Below, piece by piece: positions 1 to 8,540 of a DNA stretch of 35,103 nucleotides. Positions within the stretch are counted from its first letter, which is position 1. Each line of letters begins with the position of its first letter. Both the position numbers and the translations under genes were made by a program. The DNA comes from Bacteroidales bacterium (GTDB lineage: Bacteria > Bacteroidota > Bacteroidia > Bacteroidales > UBA7960), in NCBI GenBank assembly GCA_003557805.1, contig PWNY01000065.1, positions 1 through 35,103 of the forward strand, in the 5' to 3' direction. The notes beneath the pieces were generated by a model. The model made no database searches. It was given only the letters and a program-made list of their open reading frames with translations, and was not told the DNA's origin.

Positions 1-1220
1 AAGGGGTGTATAATGTATATACAGCGGAGAACCTGAGATACTCTCAGATCATCCCGCTGGATATGTACAATGAGAAGAACTCACGTACAAACCTGCCGGC
101 ACAGATAGACATATTGGCTGCAGAAGGGGAGGAGTACGAATTCCTTTTCATGGCAAAGGGAGGTGGTTCTGCAAATAAGACAGCGCTTTACCAGCAGACA
201 AAGGCCCTGCTTAACCCCGGTAAACTTGAGGAGTTTCTGACAGAAAAGCTCAGGACACTTGGAACAGCTGCCTGCCCTCCCTACCACGTTGCCTTTGTCA
301 TTGGGGGCACATCAGCCGAGTCGACCCTGAAAACAGTTAAGCTGGCTACTGCAAAATACCTGGACGGTCTTCCCTCAGAAGGCAATGAAGAAGGAAGTGC
401 ATTCCGGGACAGGGAGATGGAGCAGAAGGTGCTTGAGGCCGCATACAACCTGGGTATAGGTGCCCAGTTCGGCGGGAAGTACTTTGCACTGGACATAAGG
501 GTTATACGCCTGCCAAGACACGGTGCATCATGTCCTGTGGGTATGGGTGTGTCATGTGCTGCTGACAGGAATATCAGGGCCAAAATTAACCGTGACGGGA
601 TCTGGATTGAAAAACTGGAGAAAGATCCGGGTCGTTTCATACCCGATGAATACAGGGAAAAGGATGATACTGCGGGGGCAGTTAAAATTGACCTGAACAG
701 GCCAATGAAGGAGATACTTGCAGAGCTGGGCAATCACCCGGTTGGCACCCGCCTGTCTCTTGATGGAACAATAATAGTGGGCAGGGATATAGCCCATGCA
801 AAGCTTAAGGAAAGGATAGATTCAGGGGAGGGGTTGCCTGATTACATAAAAAACCACCCGATATATTATGCCGGCCCGGCAAAGACCCCTGAAGGGATGC
901 CCTCTGGATCATTCGGGCCAACAACTGCAGGGAGAATGGACTCCTATGTTGATCTTTTCCAGGAAAACGGGGGCAGTATGATAATGATAGCCAAGGGAAA
1001 CAGAAGCCAGGCAGTAACAGATGCGTGTAAAAAACATGGAGGTTTCTACCTGGGAAGTATCGGCGGGCCTGCAGCCATTCTTGCTCAGGAGAATATTCGT
1101 AAGGTTGAGCTACTTGAATATCCCGAACTTGGCATGGAGGCCATTTACAGGATCAGGGTAGAGAACTTTCCGGCATTTATACTTGTTGATAATAAAGGAA
1201 ATGATTTTTACAGCAAGTAA
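1..1220 (+). CDS. fumA: Class I fumarate hydratase (iron-sulfur), 5' truncated by window edge
   Basis: Interconverts fumarate and malate in the TCA cycle using an oxygen-sensitive 4Fe-4S cluster (FumA/FumB family, cytoplasmic). The reading frame is open to the window edge, so the N-terminal part, including the first cluster cysteine, lies outside. About 405 residues are present, against roughly 500-550 for the single-chain family. Visible family blocks are MAKGGGSANK, the ACPPYHVAFVIGGTSAE block with one expected cluster cysteine, and RHGASCPVGMGVSC with another. The C-terminal domain contains the YYAGPAKTPEGMPSGSFGPT stretch typical of the L(+)-tartrate dehydratase/fumarase beta domain. The stop is followed after 29 bases by fumC on the same strand, so the two probably share a transcript. 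The gene symbol reflects the class; FumB would fit equally well. Confidence 0.93.
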   Translation, partial: GVYNVYTAENLRYSQIIPLDMYNEKNSRTNLPAQIDILAAEGEEYEFLFMAKGGGSANKTALYQQTKALLNPGKLEEFLTEKLRTLGTAACPPYHVAFVIGGTSAESTLKTVKLATAKYLDGLPSEGNEEGSAFRDREMEQKVLEAAYNLGIGAQFGGKYFALDIRVIRLPRHGASCPVGMGVSCAADRNIRAKINRDGIWIEKLEKDPGRFIPDEYREKDDTAGAVKIDLNRPMKEILAELGNHPVGTRLSLDGTIIVGRDIAHAKLKERIDSGEGLPDYIKNHPIYYAGPAKTPEGMPSGSFGPTTAGRMDSYVDLFQENGGSMIMIAKGNRSQAVTDACKKHGGFYLGSIGGPAAILAQENIRKVELLEYPELGMEAIYRIRVENFPAFILVDNKGNDFYSK

Positions 1221-1249
1221 TAAATAACAGGAATTAAAACAAAGCTTTA

Positions 1250-2629
1250 ATGTACAGAACTGAATATGATACCCTGGGGCCGGTAAAGGTTCAGGCTGAC
1301 AGGTATTGGGGTCCCCAGACCCAGAGGGCATGTGACAACTTCAGGGTTGGCAGCGAAATGATGCCCCCTGAGATAATTCATGCATATGCTGTCTTGAAGA
1401 AGGCAGCAGCCTGTGAGAACCATGCACAGGGGAAACTTAAAGGCGATATCTTCGGGCCCATTGTGCAGGCCTGCGAGGAGGTCACATCGGGGAGGCTTGA
1501 TGACCATTTTCCCCTGAAGGTATGGCAGTCTGGCAGCGGAACCCAGACCAATATGAACCTGAACGAGGTTATCGCGAACAGGGCACATGTGATTATGGGG
1601 GGAAAGCTTACCGATAAATCCAAAAAGGTTCACCCCAATGACCACGTCAATATGTCCCAGTCGACAAATTATACATTCCCGGCTGCGATGCATATTGCAA
1701 CCTACAGCCTTATCAGCGGGAAGACTATCCCTGCCCTGGAGAAACTTCGCGACAGCCTCGACAGTAAGGCCCGGGAGTTCAGCGAAATAGTAAAGACGGG
1801 CCGCACCCATATGATGGATGCAACACCGCTGACCGTTGGTCAGGAGTTTTCCGCATTTGTTACCCTGACAGGAAAAGCAGCAGACAGGCTGAGGGAAAGC
1901 CTTGATGGGTTGGCAGAGTTGGCCATGGGAGGTACTGCAGTCGGTACGGGCCTTAATGCACCGGAGGGTTTCGATAAAGCTGTTGCCGAAAGGATAGCCG
2001 GGATTACGGGGCTGCCATTCAGGGCTGCACCAAATAAATTTGAGGCAATTTCTGCACATGATGCTGTTGTAAACACAAGCGGTGAATTAAAATCTGCATC
2101 TGTAACGCTTATGAAGCTGGCAAATGATATCCGCCTGCTTGCTTCAGGCCCGAGAAGCGGTATCGGAGAGCTCATCCTGCCATCCAATGAACCGGGTAGT
2201 TCAATAATGCCCGGAAAGGTCAACCCGACACAGGCAGAGATGATAAGTATGGTAGCCGCCCAGGTTACCGGAAATGATACTGCTGTTACCCTGGGAGGTA
2301 TGGGAGGCAGCCTTCAGCTTAATGTTTATAAACCCCTGCTTGCCCTTAATATTTTGCAATCAGCGAAACTGATTGCAGATGCATCTTACAGTTTTGCCGA
2401 AAAATGTGTTGATGGTATAAGGGTAAACACCGGACAGGTAAAGAGGCATCTTGAAAACTCCCTGATGCTGGTAACGGCACTTAACCCGCATATTGGATAT
2501 GATAAGGCAGCGAAAATAGCTAAGCACGCCTGGCAGAATAAACTGACACTCAGGGAGGCTGCCATGGAACTTGGTATAATAAAGGGGAAGGATTTTGACA
2601 ACTGGGTGGATCCCGAAAAGATGGTATAA
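1250..2629 (+). CDS. fumC: Class II fumarate hydratase FumC
   Basis: Iron-independent, oxygen-stable fumarase of the aspartase/fumarase superfamily, acting in the TCA cycle; the active enzyme is a homotetramer. The length of 459 residues is normal. The three conserved superfamily regions are visible: GSGTQTNMNLNEV near residues 100-112, GRTHMMDATPLTVGQE in the middle, and the signature GSSIMPGKVNPTQAE near residues 317-331. It lies 29 bases downstream of a class I fumarase that is unrelated in sequence but catalyses the same reaction. The start ATG at 1250 gives the usual N-terminus (MYRTEYDTLGPVKV). A strong hairpin follows directly after the stop. Identification is secure. Confidence 0.97.
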   Translation: MYRTEYDTLGPVKVQADRYWGPQTQRACDNFRVGSEMMPPEIIHAYAVLKKAAACENHAQGKLKGDIFGPIVQACEEVTSGRLDDHFPLKVWQSGSGTQTNMNLNEVIANRAHVIMGGKLTDKSKKVHPNDHVNMSQSTNYTFPAAMHIATYSLISGKTIPALEKLRDSLDSKAREFSEIVKTGRTHMMDATPLTVGQEFSAFVTLTGKAADRLRESLDGLAELAMGGTAVGTGLNAPEGFDKAVAERIAGITGLPFRAAPNKFEAISAHDAVVNTSGELKSASVTLMKLANDIRLLASGPRSGIGELILPSNEPGSSIMPGKVNPTQAEMISMVAAQVTGNDTAVTLGGMGGSLQLNVYKPLLALNILQSAKLIADASYSFAEKCVDGIRVNTGQVKRHLENSLMLVTALNPHIGYDKAAKIAKHAWQNKLTLREAAMELGIIKGKDFDNWVDPEKMV

Positions 2630-2660
2630 AAAAAGGGGCAGTCTGAACAGCCCCTTTTTG
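2627..2660. terminator. Bidirectional intrinsic terminator between fumC and gldN
   Basis: An inverted repeat (AAAAAGGGGC, loop, GCCCCTTTTT) sits between two convergent genes. A GC core of five pairs (2635-2639 with 2650-2654) is flanked by A/T runs, so either strand yields a hairpin followed by T residues: five on the plus strand and seven on the minus strand. It should end both the fumarase transcript and the T9SS operon. Confidence 0.85.
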
Positions 2661-2700
2661 TCAACCAATGCTTAAGGTTGTACCTGAAATATCTTCTTAA

Positions 2701-3540
2701 TTAGTAATGCCAAAGGTCGAGTTCAAAGTTCCTGATCTCTTCCTTGATCCTTTGAGCTTCCAGTAATCTTTCGCGAGGATCTTCTATATATTCTCTTATT
2801 GCCCTGTTATCGGGCCTTTCTTCGCGGTATACAGTAGCATCAAAGAAACGCCTTATGAACAGGTCGTCAAAAGATTCAACCTGTTTGTCATTTCGCCTGT
2901 TCATAACCGGTGCATTTGCAAGAGCCGGGCGTGCCTCTTCGAATGGTACCCAGAACAGGGGATCAACAATATCCGTATATTCTCCTGTTGCCTCGTCCCT
3001 GACAAGCCTTGCAGGAGAAATGCCGATTATGCGTACGTCCAAAACCCCCCTTCTCTTGTCAACGAACCACTCTTCCATAATACGGAATACCAGCACTTCA
3101 GTGGGCCTGAAAGGGATTACCTCCTCAACCTCCTGGCCCTCAATAACTATTACCTCCGTACGTGAAAGAACTTCGTCAAACAGTTCATCCGGGTCCATTG
3201 GATCCCTCATGAAGCTGTCATCATCGACATCGTATGCCCTTAACTCGCCTGAGCGGATTGCATCCTCGAGCACCTGCATCAGGCTGCGGTAGTCACCCGT
3301 TGGTCTTTCAGGGAAATAGAGTGGTTGATTAATGGTTTTCCTGACATCTATTGACTGCCATAACCTTTTTGACCACAGTATGTCCGCTTCCCTTACGTTG
3401 GCGAGCTTTGCAGGTTCCCTTTCCCTTACCGACATGGGTTCGTAAAAACGATTTGCCGGTCTCTCCCTTTCTTCCTGTGCATCAACATGCAGTTAGGCTA
3501 TAAGGCAGAAAACAGCAAAAAGAAATATTGATCTAAGCAT
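2701..3540 (-). CDS. gldN: GldN/PorN, T9SS ring component, with an in-frame stop in the signal peptide
   Basis: GldN (PorN) is the periplasmic partner of GldK in the ring-shaped part of the type IX secretion system. The intact stretch from the ATG at 3435 gives 244 residues of GldN-like sequence (DILWSKRLWQSIDVRKTINQ, FRIMEEWFVDKRRGVLDVRI). The gene clearly begins earlier: an ATG at 3540, 26 bases after gldM, opens MLRSIFLFAVFCLIA, then a TAA at 3493-3495, then LHVDAQEERERPANRFYEP in the same frame into the known protein. Removing the stop gives a textbook signal peptide with a VDA|Q cleavage site. No ATG, GTG or TTG occurs in frame between the stop and 3435, and a restart there would lack an export signal. 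Either the base is a sequence error or this copy is a nonsense mutant. It is the last gene of the porP-gldKLMN cluster. Confidence 0.88.
3493..3495 (-). other. gldN: In-frame TAA stop within the gldN signal peptide
   Basis: This is codon 16 counted from the ATG at 3540. Upstream codons form the hydrophobic core of a signal peptide and downstream codons form its cleavage region, all in one frame, so the change is a substitution rather than a frameshift. Candidate ancestral codons one base away include TCA (Ser), TTA (Leu), CAA (Gln) and TAT/TAC (Tyr). Confidence 0.85.
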
Positions 3541-3566
3541 TGGTGATCCTCCTATTTGTTATGGAA

Positions 3567-5165
3567 TTAGTTTATATTAAACGATAAATCTCCAAGCAGC
3601 CTGGTCTCCCCGCCGGGGCCGACCGCCCTTATGGTGCGGAAGTATACCAGCTGGTTGGGCCTTGCATCATTCAAAAAGCGCTCCATATCCGGAGTAAATT
3701 CGCTTCCGCTTGTCTGTCGCGCCATCCTCTGCTCACCTGCCACAAATGTTATCATTTCAAATGAGATGACCTCCCAGTCCACACCCGCAAACAGAAAATC
3801 CTCTCCCATTGATGCTTCTATACGGCCTCCTCTTAAAAGGATCTGCCTGTCTACCCTGCCTCCGTCGTAACCGGCAATCCTTGCCTCCGGCCTGGGAAGC
3901 GGCAGGACCCTGAACTCCATTTCGTCAAGGCGTTCCATTTGTCCTTCGATGATCGCATTGACCGCAATGGTGACATTTTGCCTCGGCACCTCAGTTTCTA
4001 CAATATAACCGCCGTCGGGACGCCTTGTAATATTCGCGCTTCCTGATGAGATCTCCGGTCTCAGGTTTTCAGATGGAATACCAGGGGCCGATATTGAGAC
4101 TGGGTTGGCAATATTCGTGTAAAACACGTTCATATTTGTTGCCGAAACCGTCGCACTTGGCCTCTGTATTGTGTATTGTGTTCTGAACGGATGGGCTTGT
4201 CTTACGCCTGCCGGGGATACTACGGTGATCTCACCACTTATTGTGTGTGTACCCGGAGTAGTGGCTGGAATCCTTATCTGTCCGGTACCATCGGTAACCG
4301 GAATTCGCCCTATACCCTGGACAGTTATTTCCGGTTCCTGCCGGGTATCAATTGCAGCGACAAACACATCTGCCTCATAAACTCCGCCTGTCATCACAAT
4401 TTCACTCTTCGGAACCACCCTGGCGGTGACCTCGTCAAAACGGAACTGTCCGGCTGTGATAAGATCAAACAGCATGTTAATGGCATCGAACTGGGCATTC
4501 CGTATTTCAGTTATCAGGCGGTTCAGGTTTGTTGCGACTGCCACTGAGATAACCCGGTCAAAAGTAAGCTGCTGCCAGTTAACCCTCCTGTCCTGGACAT
4601 AGAATGGACCTTCCACGTCAAGGGCAACCTTTATGGACTGGTCATGTCCCGATAAAATGCTATCAATTTCGTACTTGAGGTTGCTAATCTTTTCCCTCAG
4701 TTCGTATGCCCTTGTTCCGGGGCCGCCAGCCCTTTCATCTGCCTCCAGGCTGTTCTCAACCAGCCAGTACCGGGATGATATGCTGTAATTGTCCTTCCTT
4801 CGTGAGTCGATAAGGTCGAGTGTGTCCGCTTCTTCAAATGAAATACCGTTAATAAGGGCAAGCATCTGGGTGCGGTGGTGACGGATATAGTTTACCAGCG
4901 AGTCAGCAAGTTCCCCTATATAGATTGCTTCTCCATGAAAAGGATAAACATGATCTTCAGAGAAATTTAGCCGCTGTTCCTCAAAATCGTAGTACACCAT
5001 ATCAACCTTGGCCTCAAAGTTCCTGTTGGTCTCCTCAATGCTCCTGTTAATAAGGGGGAAGGAGTCGAGCACTTCCACCGATACGTTCAACGCCATCAGG
5101 GCAAGGAAGATCAGGTACATCAGACCGATCAGCCTTTGTCTCGGGGTTTGTTTCGCACCTGCCAT
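3567..5165 (-). CDS. gldM: GldM/PorM, T9SS inner-membrane motor and periplasmic shaft protein
   Basis: GldM forms, with GldL, the proton-driven motor of the type IX secretion system; its long periplasmic part reaches toward the GldK/GldN ring. The 532 residues match the family. A short cytoplasmic N-terminus (MAGAKQTPRQR) is followed by a single transmembrane helix at about residues 12-30 (LIGLMYLIFLALMALNVSV). A largely helical D1 region comes next (SIEETNRNFEAKVDMVYYDF), then beta-rich repeats from about residue 220 with Ig-like D2-D4 character (VVPKSEIVMTGGVYEADVFV; ATNMNVFYTNIANPVSISAP). The gene lies 45 bases after gldL and 26 bases before the gldN start. Confidence 0.95.
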   Translation of the reverse strand: MAGAKQTPRQRLIGLMYLIFLALMALNVSVEVLDSFPLINRSIEETNRNFEAKVDMVYYDFEEQRLNFSEDHVYPFHGEAIYIGELADSLVNYIRHHRTQMLALINGISFEEADTLDLIDSRRKDNYSISSRYWLVENSLEADERAGGPGTRAYELREKISNLKYEIDSILSGHDQSIKVALDVEGPFYVQDRRVNWQQLTFDRVISVAVATNLNRLITEIRNAQFDAINMLFDLITAGQFRFDEVTARVVPKSEIVMTGGVYEADVFVAAIDTRQEPEITVQGIGRIPVTDGTGQIRIPATTPGTHTISGEITVVSPAGVRQAHPFRTQYTIQRPSATVSATNMNVFYTNIANPVSISAPGIPSENLRPEISSGSANITRRPDGGYIVETEVPRQNVTIAVNAIIEGQMERLDEMEFRVLPLPRPEARIAGYDGGRVDRQILLRGGRIEASMGEDFLFAGVDWEVISFEMITFVAGEQRMARQTSGSEFTPDMERFLNDARPNQLVYFRTIRAVGPGGETRLLGDLSFNIN

Positions 5166-5210
5166 AATATATATTTAGTGTCTTATTTTTCGTATTTGCT
5201 AAAAAATAGC

Positions 5211-6098
5211 TTACCTGTTAATATTGAAGTTCATTGCCGAGAGCATATTTCCGTAGACACTGTTCAGTGCCTTGATGTTCTCGGTAAGTTGCTCCATCTG
5301 TGCCTTATACTGTTTGGCACTATCAGCCGAGCTGTCAAGCTCCTGTATTACACCACCAATGCTCTCCTGGTATTTATTTACAGATTCGTTCTGTTTGTTA
5401 GCCGCCTGCATCTGGAGCTCATATGCGGTGTTCAGTGCTGAAAGGTTCTTGGTCAGACTTTCAGATGCCTGTGCACCGTCCTGTGCCTTGCGGGCTGATT
5501 CCCTGTAAGACTCATTCATCTCATTAAGGGAGCTGACAACATTTTTTAAATTGGAGTTGTACTCTTCCGAAAGGCTGAGGTCGTGCTTGAGGTATTCAGC
5601 CTTGTTCTTGTAAGACTGGCTGAGTTCAAGCACCGACTTGGAGGCTGTCTCCATGTTCTGGATATATTGGTTGGTCGCTATGGCGGCATTCGAAAGATCA
5701 GCCAGCCTCGCAGCATTATCGCTAAGATTACGCAGACCACGGCCGAGATTATTGATAAGCTCCGGTCCTATATCCGCCTCCTCCATAAGTTTGTCCAGGT
5801 TTGAAGAGAGGGTTATATTCTGGGTGCCGGCAGCCTGAACTCTCCTTTCCGGCCTTTCTGAGGCTTCGATTCCTGCCAGTTCTGGATACACACGGCTCCA
5901 ATCGTAATCTTCAGGATATGATTCAAAAGCCGAGAAAAAGAATACTACAGCTTCAACACCCATCCCGATCACAAGTGCGTAATCAGCAAATGGCCAGTGC
6001 ATTATCTTGAACAGTGCACCGATAATAACCAGGGAGGCTCCCCATCCGTATAGCCTGGACATGAAAGTCCTCCATACTCTTGATTTTGCAAATTTCAT
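5211..6098 (-). CDS. gldL: GldL/PorL, T9SS inner-membrane motor protein
   Basis: GldL is the cytoplasmic-membrane partner of GldM and is thought to conduct protons for T9SS and gliding. The N-terminal 60 residues contain two transmembrane helices: one around residues 17-33 (YGWGASLVIIGALFKIMHWP, with Lys31 and His34 at its end) and one around 38-58 (DYALVIGMGVEAVVFFFSAF). The acidic residue Glu49 lies inside the second helix, as expected for the proton path. The remaining about 230 residues are charged and helical, consistent with a coiled-coil cytoplasmic domain (SVLELSQSYKNKAEYLKHDL). At 295 residues it is at the long end for the family. It lies 26 bases after gldK. Confidence 0.95.
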   Translation of the reverse strand: MKFAKSRVWRTFMSRLYGWGASLVIIGALFKIMHWPFADYALVIGMGVEAVVFFFSAFESYPEDYDWSRVYPELAGIEASERPERRVQAAGTQNITLSSNLDKLMEEADIGPELINNLGRGLRNLSDNAARLADLSNAAIATNQYIQNMETASKSVLELSQSYKNKAEYLKHDLSLSEEYNSNLKNVVSSLNEMNESYRESARKAQDGAQASESLTKNLSALNTAYELQMQAANKQNESVNKYQESIGGVIQELDSSADSAKQYKAQMEQLTENIKALNSVYGNMLSAMNFNINR

Positions 6099-6124
6099 TT
6101 GTGGCTGTTTTTTGTTTTATAGAA

Positions 6125-7441
6125 TTAATATACATTGGATGCTCCCGGCCCGTCGTCCCTGTCGCGCCCCGGGTATGTCTGAACGCTTCTGAAACCTATG
6201 TATGAGGTGGCCGTATCCTGGTATTCATATGACCTGGTACTAACCTGAAGCATATAACCAATATCTTTCCAGGATCCCCCTCTTACAACTTTACGGCTCA
6301 GGGAAGGGGGATCAACATCCGGATTGAACTCGTACTGGTAATCCGGACTCAGGTCATGCCCGAAATAGTAAAATGACTCATCATATGCATTCCTGGTCCA
6401 TTCTGCTACATTCCCCGCCATATCATACAAACCATAATCATTCGGGGGGTAGTGACCCACGATTACCGTATAAAGCCCGCCGTCGTCCGTGTAATTACCC
6501 CTTAAGGGCTTAAAGTTGGCCAGAAAGCAGCCTTCAGCGTTCCGAAGGTAGGGTCCTCCCCAGGGGTATGGACTAAGGTCCCTGCCTCCCCTTGCGGCAT
6601 ATTCCCACTGAGCTTCAGACGGGAGTTCGAAATCCATCGCAAATGGCCTGTTTCTGGATGCGAGATAGCTGTTTAGGTATTGGGTCCTCCAGACATTAAA
6701 GGCCCTGGCCTGCACCCAGTTAACACCGACCACCGGATAGTGGTCAAATGAGGGGTGCCAGAAATACTGCTTGGCCATAGGTTCATTGTATGAATAGGTA
6801 AAGTCACTGATCCACACCAGGGTGTCCGGGTATATATGGGTTTCGTGCTGCCTGACCAGGTCAGCCCTGTTCATGTTCCTGCGTTCGACGGGGTTATAAT
6901 CCGCGGCACTTCGAAGGTCTATGGTATAATACCTGTATATGAGCCTTCTGGTATCTATCTCCCTGCGGCGGAAGAAGCGTTCATCTTCCGGCAAAAAGAG
7001 TTCTGCGAGGATATCTCTTTCTTCTTCACCGTCCCACCGTATTCTGGGGCGCCAGTTTAGCACCGGTGGGTCAAGGGGCATACCGAACTCATCTTCGAAG
7101 AAAGCAAATTCATCATCAAAGTCGGCCAGCAGGCTTCGTGCCAGAGAATCCCTCACCCAGTAGACAAACTGCCTGTACTGGTTGTTGGTTATCTCTGTTT
7201 CATCCATGTAAAAAGCCGGCAATGAGACGGTCCAAGAGCGGGCGTTCTGTGAGTAGGCGATATCCTGGTCTGATGGACCCATTGTAAAACTACCCATTGG
7301 GATAAAAACCATTCCCGGCGGATCGGGGTATACTGCATCCGGCCTGTTCTGTACTCCGACCACATAACCCCGGTCTCCCCGGCCAATTCCACAGCCAGCC
7401 AGTAAAACCGCAGCAAGAACAAATAATACAACTCGTTTCAT
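6125..7441 (-). CDS. gldK: GldK/PorK, T9SS ring lipoprotein
   Basis: GldK is an outer-membrane lipoprotein that builds the large periplasmic ring of the type IX secretion system with GldN. The N-terminus is a lipoprotein signal (MKRVVLFVLAAVLLAGC) with the lipid-accepting cysteine at residue 17. The body has the formylglycine-generating-enzyme/sulfatase-modifying fold seen in GldK: FIPMGSFTMG near residue 45, YMDETEITNNQYRQFVYWV, ELPSEAQWEYAARGG, DMAGNVAEWT and VVRGGSWKD. This is structural homology; GldK is not known to be an enzyme. The 438 residues are normal. The gene lies 39 bases downstream of porP and is followed by gldL after 26 bases. Confidence 0.95.
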   Translation of the reverse strand: MKRVVLFVLAAVLLAGCGIGRGDRGYVVGVQNRPDAVYPDPPGMVFIPMGSFTMGPSDQDIAYSQNARSWTVSLPAFYMDETEITNNQYRQFVYWVRDSLARSLLADFDDEFAFFEDEFGMPLDPPVLNWRPRIRWDGEEERDILAELFLPEDERFFRRREIDTRRLIYRYYTIDLRSAADYNPVERRNMNRADLVRQHETHIYPDTLVWISDFTYSYNEPMAKQYFWHPSFDHYPVVGVNWVQARAFNVWRTQYLNSYLASRNRPFAMDFELPSEAQWEYAARGGRDLSPYPWGGPYLRNAEGCFLANFKPLRGNYTDDGGLYTVIVGHYPPNDYGLYDMAGNVAEWTRNAYDESFYYFGHDLSPDYQYEFNPDVDPPSLSRKVVRGGSWKDIGYMLQVSTRSYEYQDTATSYIGFRSVQTYPGRDRDDGPGASNVY

Positions 7442-7480
7442 ATGTCTGAATTTACTTCTGCCTCAATAAGTCAGGCAAAG

Positions 7481-8431
7481 TTACAAAAATCTGATATTTC
7501 TTTGAACCTCCTGTATTCTGTCGAGCCCCAGGTCAAAACAATACTGCAGCATTATTTCATGCGTGCCATAGCTTCGGCCCATTGCTCCGAGCGGGGAGGT
7601 TGTAATATCGTATGAATATCCTACGCTGATCTGGTCAAGCTTTACCCCCAGCAAAACTGCCACAGCATCCTGAGGTCTATATGTAACGCCTCCCCAAAAA
7701 CGGTTATTGTATGTTACCAGTGTGTTAAGGTCAAACTGTACCGAATTCAGGTCGGTTTTAACCAGTATTGAGGGGCTCAATACGTAGCTGGCGTTACCCG
7801 GAAGGGAAAGGTTGTAACCTCCGCTTGCATAGATATGCCTCTGCAGGCTGAAGTTGCTATCTCCCAGTCCGCCACCGGCCTGCCGTAGCTGGGCAAAGGA
7901 TACTCCCGCCCATGCTTCATCGTCAAGCAGGTAGAATGCCCCAAGTGAAAAATCCATGAATATTGCGTTTTCATCCCCCCCTCTCAGAACCGGGTCACCG
8001 GGATCCAGCGGCCTGAGGGAAGCAAAATCTATGCTTTTGTCAAGAAAGCCCGCCTGAACACCAATCCCAAGTCTGCCCATGCTCATATCCATGTGATAGG
8101 AGTAGGAAATTCCAACGCTGACATTGGTTTCCGGGCCAAGCTGATCCTGCATGAAGCTAAGGGCAAGCCCGCCCCTGATCAGGCCTACAGGAGCGTCAAC
8201 GTTGAGACTGTAAGTTTCAGGGTTAAGGCGGTTGCCTTCTGCATCCCTGAAGCCAACCCACTGCTGTCTTGCAATGCCGGTTGCACAGATGGAGTTTCGC
8301 AGGCCTGCCAGTCCGGGATTTATACCCATGTTGTTGAATGAGTTATGGGTAAACTGAGCCTGCTGCTGCGGGAATACCTTTCCGCAGCATAACGAAATAA
8401 TTGCCAGTAATAAAAAAAATCCTCTTAACAT
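7481..8431 (-). CDS. porP: PorP/SprF-family T9SS outer-membrane protein
   Basis: PorP/SprF-family proteins are outer-membrane beta-barrels attached to the type IX system. From the ATG at 8431 there are 316 residues with a clear signal peptide (MLRGFFLLLAIISLCCGKVF) and then QQQAQFTHNSFNNMGINPGL, the typical family start with an NPGLAG motif. Alternating amphipathic strands run to the C-terminus (VSVGISYSYHMD; SVGYSYDITTSPLG). The frame extends to 8473, but that start would put 14 polar residues before the signal peptide, so 8431 is preferred. Position directly upstream of gldK matches the porP-K-L-M-N order. Confidence 0.9.
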   Translation of the reverse strand: MLRGFFLLLAIISLCCGKVFPQQQAQFTHNSFNNMGINPGLAGLRNSICATGIARQQWVGFRDAEGNRLNPETYSLNVDAPVGLIRGGLALSFMQDQLGPETNVSVGISYSYHMDMSMGRLGIGVQAGFLDKSIDFASLRPLDPGDPVLRGGDENAIFMDFSLGAFYLLDDEAWAGVSFAQLRQAGGGLGDSNFSLQRHIYASGGYNLSLPGNASYVLSPSILVKTDLNSVQFDLNTLVTYNNRFWGGVTYRPQDAVAVLLGVKLDQISVGYSYDITTSPLGAMGRSYGTHEIMLQYCFDLGLDRIQEVQRNIRFL

Positions 8432-8510
8432 ATGAACCGGCTTTCGTATCAGACCTGCATGATAAACGTACAAATCAATAAATTATTGAAACCCTGCAAA
8501 ACAGGCCAGT

Positions 8511-8518
8511 CAAAAATA
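8511..8518 (-). promoter_or_regulatory. Possible porP promoter -7 element (TATTTTTG)
   Basis: The minus strand reads TATTTTTG, a full match to the Bacteroidota TAnnTTTG element, in the 109-base gap between the arginase-like gene and porP. No TTG lies 19-20 bases upstream, so this is a half site. It would allow the T9SS genes to be expressed separately from topA. Confidence 0.35.
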
Positions 8519-8540
8519 CAATATTTTCTTTCAATGCGTT

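Noticed and set aside
1247..2059. 270-codon open frame on the minus strand opposite fumC
   Set aside because: It is a shadow of fumC: rich in Cys, His and Pro without family motifs, and lies wholly inside a certain gene.
2701..3540. Frameshift in gldN
   Set aside because: The signal-peptide part and the mature part are in the same frame; only a single stop codon separates them.
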